Shown piece by piece: positions 35,267 through 45,557 of a stretch of DNA of 64,000 nt (the first letter of the stretch is position 1; the number at the start of each line of letters is the position of its first letter). The notes under the pieces are model-generated. The model saw only the letters and a list, made by a program, of their open reading frames with translations. It ran no database searches and was not told the origin of the DNA. The DNA is from Kryptolebias marmoratus (Eukaryota > Chordata > Actinopteri > Cyprinodontiformes > Rivulidae): NCBI RefSeq assembly GCF_001649575.2, contig NC_051450.1:12301980-12365979 (forward strand), given 5' to 3'. The position numbers and the translations under genes were made by a program.

Positions 35267-37556
35267 GAAATGTGATTTGAGCAGAGACTATGTTACAACA
35301 TCTATTTTTTTCACATACTTCTTTTTAATTTATTCACCCTTGCACTTATTTTTAATTTAGCTGCTACAATTACTTTGTTTCGATTTAGAAACAGTTTCTG
35401 GCTTGTGTTTGGGAATTAAATCTAACTGATTGGGGTTAGAAAGAGATTGATTTTGGGATATTAACGTAATAATTAGGTTACAATACCTGCCGGAACAAAC
35501 AAGCCACTGTGGGGTCTGCGGGAGAACATTCCTAAAAAAAAGATGTGACCTCATTAGATGAGAAAATCAATTTACAGCTTGAACATTTTCACTATTTTTG
35601 CCAAGTCTCCAAAATAAAAATGTCTTTTTAACATTTTCTTAGCTTTTAAAAGATTTTCAGCTTTTACGTTATCTAAGTAACTTCCTTATGACCATTTCAA
35701 AGATAATTTTATGCACCAGTTCTCTGAAATCTGTGATATGATGACGCAACCTGATTGCAGAATAAAATTTTTAAAAAGCAATGCAATCCTTTTTTTTTTA
35801 CAAATAAATAAATAAAAATAATAAGATAAGCAGGTGTTACAACATTACTTTTGACTAAAAAAAAAAGTGAATTAATACACAGGCTCTTACCTGCTGGCAG
35901 AACGACAGAAAGTTAGGATTAATTGCGGCAGAGTGGATGATTCAGCACCTGCAGGTAATAAATCCATGGTTTTATAACAAACACCTGTTTCATACAAGTT
36001 TTAGGTTTCAGGCCCAAAATAACATGCTTTAACAAAAACTGCAATCTGGAACATAGAGATAGTGCAGAGGAAGTTGAACAAAAATATGACTTTAAAATAG
36101 GAAATGCATAACAAAAGTAATAAAAGCAAAAGTTTGTAGAATCAGGAGCTAGTACTTAAGATGTTTGTTCCCAAATTGTAGGGAATAAATTGAAAAGAAA
36201 TAGGATTTGCATGCAAAAAAAAGCCTAAAGTAAACTATCATTCAAACTAAAATGTTGAGCAAGCTAAAGAGAAGCATGCACTCTGAAGGATGTGTTAACA
36301 GTTATATTCAGGGGTGAATCATGAATCTATATTTGAGCAAAGAGATGATGTCAGCACTTTATTTGGTGCCATCTTTAAGGATGATCTCATGAACTGTATA
36401 AGAGACTTGACAGGATGGTTCCCACACGTCTGCTGTCTGAAAATATTCTCATAGAACCACTATGCAAGCAATGCATGAGGCAGTAGAGATGACTTTATTT
36501 TTCTATAACCCACATTTAGCCGAATACTACGAGTTTAGAAAGCTGACTGAGGTTAAGGTTTTGTCACAGCACACTGCTGACATCCAGTTTAATGCAAATG
36601 TTTTAGGTTTTTTTTTGTTGTTGTTGTTGTTGTTTTCTAGAGTGGCAGGGAGGACAGAGCAGCTCTACATCTCACTATAAATAAAGGTGAAAATTACAGC
36701 AGTNTGTACAAAGTGAAATATCTGAAGTTAGACTCTGGACTCTGGCTTTAGCAGAACTGTCAATACACCAGAGGAAGTTTTTTAGGATAGCGATAAAGCA
36801 AAAATCATATTGTAGAGTATGATAAAATTCACCCCTTATCTCACTAAGAATATAGGGTTTTGCCTGGTTTTGCTGGTTCTTGGTAAGACTAACCCTTCTA
36901 TTACACTACATATTCCACAGATAGCTACCCATCAGTAAAAACTTTACCAGCTACAAGGGACTTTATGTGATGAACCAACTTTTGGCTTATTCCCAGTTAT
37001 TTGGAGTTTTGTTTGCCCGATATTACTGCTTAGTCTCAGTACTCACTGTAATGACTAATCAAAAATTGTCTGGTTCTGTGAGAAATATAAAAACAGCATA
37101 GGAAATTACAGTAGTTCTGGACAAAACTGCAATGCACACACTTGAGCTGCAGTGCAGCCTAGCAGACACAGTGTCACTGATTTTAATAACTGTACTTCGT
37201 TTAGTTTATAACACTGTTCTGCAGAAAACTGCAGGTATCTAATTGAGACTTGGTATTGGTAGGCACTCAGTCTTAAATTATTCAGATCTAAGACACAACT
37301 TGGAATATTTCCACAGTTTTGTGCTCTGTTTGTTGTGTCATTCGTTCTCTTTACATGTCTGCTTTTTACCATTCAGAGTTGTGGGGGAGTACTGAAGACT
37401 AGGCAAGCTTTCAGTGGAAGTAAAGTGATGGGCATGACCGCAGTCCATCACTAGGTCAACACAAAAAGACACAAAACACAACAACGCATGTGACGTGGGA
37501 ACAGTATTTCTTTTTTTGTTCTCCAAGGATTTGGAAAAGACAGAAAAGCTGCCTAA
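35267..37556. other. Intergenic; one ambiguous base; (TTG)n
   Basis: AT-rich, no gene recognised. A (TTG)n run lies at 36615-36632 and a single undetermined base at 36704. Confidence 0.5.
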
Positions 37557-37735
37557 AGCCAGATTCACACTGTTTGATTTTTGTCTTAGACAAAATCTTT
37601 TGTCATGAAAAAAAAAATAATAAAAAAATCTTCGGTCATGATCTTGACTTATTGATCTGTGGTTGTTCTCTTTCTCTCTCAAGACCAAAAACAACCTAGG
37701 ACAAATATCAAGGAGTGTCAGGAATTTTCTAGGAA
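37557..37735. repeat. Probable MITE fragment
   Basis: CCAGATTCACACTGTTTGAT followed by TTGTCTTAGACAAAATCTT resembles the end of a small fish MITE family. The other end was not found. The 160-codon minus-strand frame at 37338-37820 runs through it and is therefore unlikely to be a host gene. Confidence 0.35.
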
Positions 37736-39239
37736 TGTTTTTTTTTTCCTCATCCTCCTCACTCTCTTTTGAGAGTTTGAATAAAATATTTGCAGCATCA
37801 AAACCAGTCAGAAACTGCACAGTGAGCCAGGCTTAAAACATAAATCCAAAGAATCAAAAGCAAAATACACGAACAAAAGAAACAAGACTACAAGCAGATA
37901 GGGAATGAGGTAAGAAAGCACTGTAAGTACAGTATAGACAACAGGAATCTCACAATAAGAAGTTAAAACCAGGAAACTGAAGATACACAGTAGGCAGGTG
38001 TGATGATTTCTAAGGAAAGCAAAACACAAATGTAACAGACCAATTTAACACATTAACACTAAATCAAAGCAACAGCCAAACCCATGATCCCACAGAAATC
38101 CACAGACCCTAAAAATACTATACTACTTCAAATAGTTGAAGGCTAAAACAGAGGATTTTCCCTAATCAGCTTGTTTTTCTGTTTGTGTCTTCCCAACATA
38201 AGTTCAATGATTTTATCACTGGGTGAAAAACTGATCTTGTGAAATGCAGATACTTTTGGTCTCAGATGTATTTCTGCATTTGAAGCTGATTTGTCCTCGG
38301 AGAGATTTTGAGAAACGCACCTCTGTGGTAGACGGGTCACAGGTGGGGAAGCCGAAACACGCTGCTTGACTCCTTCACCCTTCAATCCGCCCCCAGCTTT
38401 TGTCATCGCCATTTCAATCCTGTGCAGTGCTTGCACCGGGTCATTCACTGCCGGCCACTCAATCAATGCTTCACTCGCTGTGCTCTCCATGACAAATAGT
38501 GTTGCTGCTGCCAAACTTTTCCTAAACAAATGAAAATGTGTTCTACAGTACACCAGCAGACTTGGCCAACTCCTTTTGCTGAACCAGGAAAACCACATTG
38601 TTGTTTGTCACGGCATCTCAGTCCTCTGGCGATAGGTATTTTTCAGCAAGACAGACTGATACATCAGTTGCCCATTCTCTGCGGCACCGCACTACAAATA
38701 ACCTGCTGGTATCTATACATAGCATGTCTTGTGCACTTGTTTCAGAAGATAAAGCACCATTAAGTACAACTCCGTCAGACTTTCCGAAATTTGTTTTCTT
38801 ATTTCTCAGATTTTACACAAGGAAGAAAACAGCCTAATTCCCTTCAGGAAAAACAAAGAAAGGACAACAATGAGCTCCTTTTTGTTGAATTCTTTGAACA
38901 ACCAGCCTGCATCATAGATGTCTCTGAGCAATCTTTTAAGGGAGTCATGTCTTCTATCAGGACAAAAGCTTTTTCTTGCTGACACGGTGTTTCTGTTTTA
39001 AGGACAAAGATCTATATTTTAATACAAGCAGCTAGATGTTTTCCAGTATTTTTAAAATAAGGTTGTATTCAGAAAGACTAACACTGACTGTTGAGGCAGT
39101 AGGCTTTGCCTTTAATGTATTGCTTAGCTCAGGTACAAAAAATAAATAAATTAATTAAATCGGCCATGTTTCCATTTGGGTTTTCTCGTGAACATTTTGC
39201 AGTCGTTTTAAAATTGCTACTTATTCCCTATCCTGATTA
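37736..39239. other. Intergenic with an orphan 151-codon open frame
   Basis: Apart from the frame at 38143-38598 described separately, no gene was recognised. The 37.81-38.10 kb part is A-rich on the plus strand and vaguely resembles an LTR-like repeat in reverse, too weakly to call. Confidence 0.4.
38143..38598 (-). CDS. Orphan ORF, 151 codons, unknown
   Basis: The frame reads without interruption and is of mixed amino-acid composition. An internal Met (at about residue 37) begins MESTASEALIEWPAVNDPVQ, followed by a Lys/Ser-rich stretch and PKVSAFHKISFSPSDK. I do not recognise a domain. No TATA box, splice consensus or polyadenylation signal was established around it. It could be a chance frame, a gag-like remnant or an exon. 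Composition is somewhat richer in GC than its flanks, the only positive sign. Confidence 0.2.
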   Translation of the reverse strand: MWFSWFSKRSWPSLLVYCRTHFHLFRKSLAAATLFVMESTASEALIEWPAVNDPVQALHRIEMAMTKAGGGLKGEGVKQRVSASPPVTRLPQRCVSQNLSEDKSASNAEIHLRPKVSAFHKISFSPSDKIIELMLGRHKQKNKLIRENPLF

Positions 39240-39242
39240 AGA

Positions 39243-40030
39243 CCAGAATCAGAAAGATTTATTACCAAGTATGCTTGCTCACACAAATAATTGATCCATG
39301 AGGCAAATGGACTGAGGGGAGCAAATGGTTTTGCGCCCTGATGTTCCTGATAACTCCCGATAACTCCTGATAGCTCTCTGAAGTGCTTACCTGGAAGCAA
39401 CAACTCAAAAAGTCCATGTCATGGTTGAGAGAAGTCTGAGATGATTTCTGAAGACCTTTGTCTGGTCTGAGACAAACATAGATCCTTGATGGGAGTTGCT
39501 GGGAAACCGAAAATTCTCTTAGCAGTCTGAACTGATCGCTTCCTTATGTTCGATTTGTTGAACCAAAACAGACGGCTAGAGAAGTGCATAGAAAATCTCA
39601 CTGACAGCTGAGTAGAACTGGGTCAGGATGTTCTGTGAAATATTAAACTTCCTCACCTGGTGGAGGAAGAACAGTCTCTGCTGGGCCTTCTTCACAAGAG
39701 TGTTAATGTACTGTAGGTTATGTGTAATGGTGTTGCCCAGAAAACTGAAGGACTCCACAGCACCAATGTGTTGTTCAAGATGGCAAAATCCAGCTACATA
39801 CTTGAGCATCTCTATTGTCTTTTGAATGTTAATGCTAAATTGTTATTATTAACTGGTTATTAGCTAGTTGTTAATATACAACCAGCTGACTTATCACCAT
39901 TCTGGACAAGGCTGATTGCTGATAAGCTGTCTACAAAATTTTGGAGTTTAACACACAAAATCTAAATGTTTTAATATACAAGGAGAAGAGTAGTGTGACA
40001 AGCACACGACCCTGGAGGACACCAGTTCTG
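39243..40030 (-). pseudogene. Old L2-group LINE relic (RT core to 3' tail)
   Basis: On the minus strand the order is TGVLQGRVL (40000-40026, matching GTPQGCVL of the intact LINE), then a decayed YADD region, then VESFSFLGNTI and VKKAQQRLFFLHQVRK (39576-39809), then a 3' UTR ending TACTTGGTAATAAATC next to a TTCTGATTCTGG tail. The VKK.QQRLFFL..(V/L)R block is nearly the same as in the intact element at 21.1 kb. Frames are broken and the endonuclease is missing, so this is an ancient 5'-truncated copy of a related but different subfamily. Confidence 0.75.
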
Positions 40031-42757
40031 ATTGATCTGGGGCTGGATATAAAAGTGCGTAGCTGTCCAACACTTCAGTGGGCAAATTTAAAAACTTGAG
40101 CAAATTATTATATGTTTGAAAATTTAAAAAAATCATAATGCTGGTTAAGAGTTATTGATTATAATGGGAACATCCAGTTCTGCAGTTAAAGCCCACACCT
40201 ACAAACCAATCTGTTTTCAATTATGACCAAAAAAAAAACTAACTAGGTGCAGTCCAAATTAGCCTGAACAAGTGACTCTCACCTGTAAATTAACAAGACC
40301 TTAGATGTAGCTTGTATTTTCTAGTCTGTGTTAGCAACAACTTAATTGGCTGCTCAGCTTAAGTACTTTGAAATGCACCCTTTAGCTAGTATCTGAATAG
40401 TCTGTTTATTGCCTTTACTTTAATAAATGAAAACACAAATAGCTCATTGAACAGGGGGAAAGTGCTCAGAATAGATATCTTATTTTATAAATGTAATCTT
40501 AGTATTTTAGTTAGACTTCTTTTTTTATCATTCACAATAGCATTATAAATATCATTTAGCAACCTCTGGACCAGTTTTTGTATTTTGTTGATGTTGTTAT
40601 TAAAATAACATTTGATAACATGGTATTATTTATTATGAGTTTTCTATGAAAACCAACTTGATCCCATTGTCTAATCATCTCAGTTTTAGAAAGGGAAATT
40701 GTTGTCATGTAAATGTGTTTTCCAGCACAATCAGTTTTGTCTTGTGTTTTCCCAATACACCTGGATTATCAATGATTTCCTCTCAAGTGCTATGAAATAA
40801 AAAAAAATACTGCAATATAAGTTTTAAACTGTAATGCTTTGTTGCTTTTTCAGTATCAAATAGACCTTGAAATTATATTTCTGATAGAAAATGTTGAAAA
40901 TACGGCATCTTTGATTGTATTTAGGTGGGAAAGAGGAGACTGGCTTAATGTAGTAAAAACAATCTTCATCACTGTGTCATCTCAAGCTGATCATTTAAAG
41001 GGCCATCTGTGTTGCAGCACTGCAAAGGTGTCAGTGGTTTACTTTTGTAGAATGTCAGATATTTTTATTTGTGTGCTGTATAAAGAAGAGCATTTTTAAT
41101 CTGTGCATGTCCCAGGACATAGAGATTCTTAAAGCTCCAGTAATGGGTTTTATTGCTCCCTCGATGCGTCTGTTGTGCTTTGGATTCAGATGAAAACTAT
41201 ATCATTGGTGTGGTATGTTACTGAGCAAAGCAATACTTTTGACATGGAAAATGGCAACACTTCTTCCTAAATGTCTTTATTCATCATGTAAAATCACTTT
41301 ATTTACATTTAATAAACTTTTTACAGACTGTAATAAACCTCATTTTACATTAGATCCTAAAATATGTAATAGATCTTAGCAAAACATGGTAATATATGCA
41401 AATATTTCTCTATAATTTATTGACAGTTAGGATAACTACATGGCTATTCTGTGAGCTTATTTTAAAATGCTAAATAGGCTGGCAGAGCTTACCTAACATG
41501 TGTACAACTACACTACAGTACACTATAGTCTCCTCATATACTGTAGCTGTCAGGACTGTCATAGTTTGTCATGTTTAGGGTTTTAGTCTCCTGTTTAATT
41601 TTCCTTATTTTACATTATAAATTAAGGAAAAGTAGTTATATCTCCACTTGAGTTTTTGGGCCTGGTTTTCTTGTAATTTTGTTGTTTTTGATTTCCCAAA
41701 TGCTCTATCTTTTCACCACCTGCTCTGAATTCCCAATCTATCCACCTGTTTGCACAAAACCAACCATGCCTTCCAGAGTTTCTATGTGCTTTTCACTAGC
41801 CATAGCCTTTCACAAACCACATTTCTGGTAAATATGTCCTTTCTGTTTTATTTGTTTCAAAGCCTATCGCCAAAAGCAGATGGTGTTTGCAATGCTTTTG
41901 GTTTTCAATGTGTTGAACAGTTTTCCACTTTTTCTCATTTGACTAAAAACGTTTTCTTGTGATTTTCCTTATTAATCACTGTACATACATTTTAGACATG
42001 TTAAACAAAACAATGTAAAATTAATTTATTGAAAAAATTAACATATTTGTCAGTTTTGACTCAGCCATTTGACAACCACTGGACATTCTCCAAAAAAACA
42101 ACAACAGAGATCTAGGCTAAAGTTAAGGCAGGGAGGGGTTAGCATTTTGAAAAGTCCTAGCATACTCGTTTACTCCTAATACTCATACTAGTCCTTCATT
42201 TGGGTCCTTTCTCCACTAGAAAAATATCATGATATTAACAGTGCAACTAATTCCATTCATATTAATGTTTTTGTTTTATTGTCACATGCATTAATCTCCT
42301 CTTTCATTATTTTAAGTCTCTGAGTTGACCCCAGGCTCCCTGCTCTTATAAAAACCTTTTAGCATCAACAGAAGTGAGGCAGGTGATGAATTGAGGAGTC
42401 AAAGGACTCGGCAACACTAAAGCTCGTTGAGCGTTTTCTTGATGCCTGGCAGCTTCAAATAGAGGTAGCCATCATTTAATAAATGACTTGTTTTCTTTTT
42501 TACTGCCATTAATCTGTCTGACTTTAGGCGTCCTCATGTCTGTGCGATAATGAGGTGCCTCCAACCTCACACGCTGGATTCCTTTTTGTAGCTGCGCTGC
42601 CAAATGTGCATTTCTGAACAACTTTTAATTATGCTCCGTGGTACGAAAAGACACCAGCTGTGATTTCAACAATATTGGCAGGGCATGAGCTGGTTAAAAA
42701 TAATAGCAATGCGCCTTGACCGGTTCTGTTTGTTTCAAGGTTCTATTTCTGAACTGA
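40031..42757. other. Intergenic, no gene recognised
   Basis: AT-rich. Near 41568-41700 the phrase TGTCATGTTTAGGGTTTTAG resembles the start of a fish LTR-like repeat, but no matching end was found. Open frames are short and lack domains. Confidence 0.45.
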
Positions 42758-43123
42758 TTAAACTGATGACATTCTCCGAGCCAATTTTGCCCTTATTTCC
42801 AAATTATTGGTTGGAACAATCATAAAATCTGAGTCAATGATAAATGGCATATGAACAGATAAAGAATGACTGATGATGGTTATTAAAGGTTCATGACAAG
42901 GCTCTGTCATTAGTGGATTTCTCCAATCGATTTTCAAGAGGTCACTGACATTAATTACTGTAGGAAAATCTGCTGATGAGATCTTAGTGCCAACAATAGT
43001 GAAATTTGAATTCCTTGTGTCGGTGAGATTTATGTAGTGCAGCAGAAGATGGAGAACACCCAGTGTCAAGACAGAGTGTATAGAAATAACAATAAGGTTC
43101 ACCTTTAACATTAATAAAGACAT
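42758..43123 (-). CDS. Orphan ORF, 121 codons, possible membrane-anchored segment
   Basis: The ATG at 43123 opens a frame whose residues about 7-30 are hydrophobic (VNLIVISIHSVLTLGVLHLL), followed by a polar stretch with N-linked-type sites NLT, NFT and NVS, then DLLKIDWRNPL. This layout (short cytoplasmic end, membrane anchor, glycosylated stem) is that of a type II membrane protein, for example a Golgi enzyme, but I do not recognise the family. Codon usage looks plausible. No promoter, splice donor or downstream exon was established, and the frame ends at a stop without a catalytic domain. It may be a chance frame. Confidence 0.25.
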   Translation of the reverse strand: MSLLMLKVNLIVISIHSVLTLGVLHLLLHYINLTDTRNSNFTIVGTKISSADFPTVINVSDLLKIDWRNPLMTEPCHEPLITIISHSLSVHMPFIIDSDFMIVPTNNLEIRAKLARRMSSV

Positions 43124-44561
43124 TTCAGTCCCAGATGGGTTTCATACGCCCTTAATTATGTTTCCTCTGAACCTAGAGTTGATAATTATCAGCTCTGAGC
43201 TGTCATGAACAACTCAGCTGCTCTTCAGTCTCATGTTTTGCTGATGTGGTGCCCGTATGGTTCATCAGAAATATTCGTCTGCGGACATAAACATATGGAT
43301 AATAAAAAATGAATGGTCCTCCCTGAACTGTGGCTGTAACTTATTAAAAGTAAAGCAGTCCCACCCACTTCACACCAACATTAGTGCTTCCTTGGTGCAC
43401 AGACATTTTTTGTGTCCACCACACTACATTATTGTTTTTTGTTGAATTATACAGTTTTTTCATTTTAATATGATGAATGGGAGCACATTTGTGTGATAGT
43501 GAGCAACAGTACCAAAGGGCACAGCTTAAAGTTAAAACTAAAGATGTTTCACCTTATTAGCATTGGTTTTAACACAAAAAAAACTTGCACAAATTAGAAT
43601 GCCATTACCACTGTGAACTGCATTATAAATCCAGCTGATTGTGTTGGTTTACTGCAGGCTGGCGATAACACTGACTCATCTGAAACAACTTGGCACTCTT
43701 GGTTTCATTTTGCTCTGAGTAATGGAAACAAAAGGCGATGTAGCTGTTTAAATTTGATCATTTCTCAATAAACGGGCGATTGTGGCAGCTTTGATGGCAC
43801 TACGGCGAAATAAGCAGGGTCAAGATAAGTTCTCTAATACTCGTGGGAAAAATAGACAGCACTATATTGTTATTCCTGCGAGAATTTACTTTATTGGGAG
43901 GCAGGTTTTATTAACAACGAATGAAAGAGAAGGACATTCACCACTATGTTTTCTTTGCCTTTAATAATATTACATTATGTTTTTATTTGTTTATTTGTAA
44001 ATGTTTTTTTCTTTTTTTTACTTAAAAGCCATCTTGTGGGTAAATGCCCTGACTAAAAACAGAAAAAACCTTGTCTCTGCTGATTTTTTTTCTCATACCA
44101 CAAGTTTCCTACATGATAAACTGGTTAAGGTGTAGCTCTATACTTGTGCCCTTTAATGTGCATGAATTTTATGCTAAACACTTTTTTTAATCTTCCTATA
44201 ATGGTTTGAGAAAATACTAACGGCGGGGGTTGTAATCTATTTTGTATGTACCATGAGGTGAACATGAACTATTCTGAATAGATTTAAAAATGTCAAAAAA
44301 TGGATTATTATTTATGTTCATAATACCAAGCTGAGGAATACAAAAAGGCTCCAAACTGTGGCTATGTAGTGTCCAGGTCCTTTATGCAGTGTACACAAGA
44401 GAGGGAGAACAATGGTGATTGAAACCTATAAACAGCTCAATCTGCATTAAAAGCCAGTGTTTGGAAATATCTTAGCTTCTATGAAGTTAAAAGGGAAAAT
44501 GACAAGAGCCACATTGTATTCAAGTTATGAATGTGTTTCTTTATTCATATTATCATGTGAT
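43124..44561. other. Intergenic, no gene recognised
   Basis: AT-rich with short frames lacking domains. No repeat family was recognised up to the Rex3 target site. Confidence 0.5.
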
Positions 44562-44576
44562 TCAATTTAAGTTGGA

Positions 44577-44752
44577 CTCCGCCAAGGTTGCCCTTTGTCA
44601 CCGATTCTGTTCATAACGTTTATGGACAGAATTTCTAGGCACAGCCAAGGTGTTGAGGGGATCCGTTTTGGTGGCCTTAGGATCACATCTCTGCTTTTTG
44701 CAGATGATGTGGTCCTACTGGCTTCATCAGACCGTGATCTACAGCTCTCACT
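44577..44752 (+). pseudogene. Rex3 reverse transcriptase fragment
   Basis: The frame reads LRQGCPLSPILFITFMDRIS, then GVEGIRFGGLRITSLLFADD, then VVLLASSDRDLQLS, running into the gap. FADD is the catalytic core (the YADD equivalent). The N-terminal RT blocks and endonuclease are absent because the element is truncated. The frame is open as far as it can be read. Frames printed across the N run have no meaning. Confidence 0.85.
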
Positions 44753-45445
44753 NNNNNNNNNNNNNNNNNNNNNNNNNNNNNNNNNNNNNNNNNNNNNNNN
44801 NNNNNNNNNNNNNNNNNNNNNNNNNNNNNNNNNNNNNNNNNNNNNNNNNNNNNNNNNNNNNNNNNNNNNNNNNNNNNNNNNNNNNNNNNNNNNNNNNNNN
44901 NNNNNNNNNNNNNNNNNNNNNNNNNNNNNNNNNNNNNNNNNNNNNNNNNNNNNNNNNNNNNNNNNNNNNNNNNNNNNNNNNNNNNNNNNNNNNNNNNNNN
45001 NNNNNNNNNNNNNNNNNNNNNNNNNNNNNNNNNNNNNNNNNNNNNNNNNNNNNNNNNNNNNNNNNNNNNNNNNNNNNNNNNNNNNNNNNNNNNNNNNNNN
45101 NNNNNNNNNNNNNNNNNNNNNNNNNNNNNNNNNNNNNNNNNNNNNNNNNNNNNNNNNNNNNNNNNNNNNNNNNNNNNNNNNNNNNNNNNNNNNNNNNNNN
45201 NNNNNNNNNNNNNNNNNNNNNNNNNNNNNNNNNNNNNNNNNNNNNNNNNNNNNNNNNNNNNNNNNNNNNNNNNNNNNNNNNNNNNNNNNNNNNNNNNNNN
45301 NNNNNNNNNNNNNNNNNNNNNNNNNNNNNNNNNNNNNNNNNNNNNNNNNNNNNNNNNNNNNNNNNNNNNNNNNNNNNNNNNNNNNNNNNNNNNNNNNNNN
45401 NNNNNNNNNNNNNNNNNNNNNNNNNNNNNNNNNNNNNNNNNNNNN
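44753..45445. other. Assembly gap (693 N)
   Basis: The run of undetermined bases lies wholly inside the Rex3 element. It is somewhat shorter than the missing part of a typical Rex3 copy as I remember it, so the estimated gap size may be inexact. Confidence 1.
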
Positions 45446-45470
45446 GACCCGACCCCGGATAAGCGGAAGT

Positions 45471-45546
45471 GGATGGATGGATGGATGGATGGATGGATGG
45501 ATGGATGGATGGATGGATGGATGGATGGATGGATGGATGGATGGAT
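45471..45546 (+). repeat. (GGAT)n microsatellite, Rex3 tail
   Basis: Nineteen uninterrupted GGAT units form the 3' tail of Rex3. The frames MDGWMDGW and HPSIHPSI seen here are translations of the repeat, not genes. Confidence 0.95.
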
Positions 45547-45557
45547 CAATTTAAGTT

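Larger units (their letters stand above)
44562..45557 (+). mobile_element. Rex3: Rex3 (RTE-clade LINE), 5'-truncated, with 12-bp target duplication
   Basis: The element starts inside the reverse transcriptase at about 44574 and ends in a (GGAT)n tail at 45471-45546. The sequence GGTTGCCCTTTGTCACCG is the conserved Rex3 site generally used to detect this family in fish. The end GACCCGACCCCGGATAAGCGG before the GGAT repeats is its usual 3' terminus. TCAATTTAAGTT occurs at 44562-44573 and 45546-45557, a perfect 12-bp target-site duplication. The middle is an assembly gap. Truncation at the 5' end and an intact duplication indicate a fairly young, dead-on-arrival insertion. Confidence 0.92.

Noticed and set aside
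37338..37820. 160-codon minus-strand ORF
   Set aside because: It runs through a probable MITE fragment and A/T homopolymers (FFYYFFF), with no domain; likely chance.
41568..41960. Third LTR-like element starting TGTCATG
   Set aside because: No matching right end or polyadenylation layout was found, so similarity is only to the first phrase.
45471..45546. Regular short repeats that could suggest an array
   Set aside because: These are contiguous tetranucleotides without spacers, the LINE tail, not a CRISPR array; the host is a vertebrate.
44595..45554. 319-, 270- and 292-codon open frames
   Set aside because: Almost all of their length is the N run and the GGAT tail; only about 50 codons of Rex3 RT are real.
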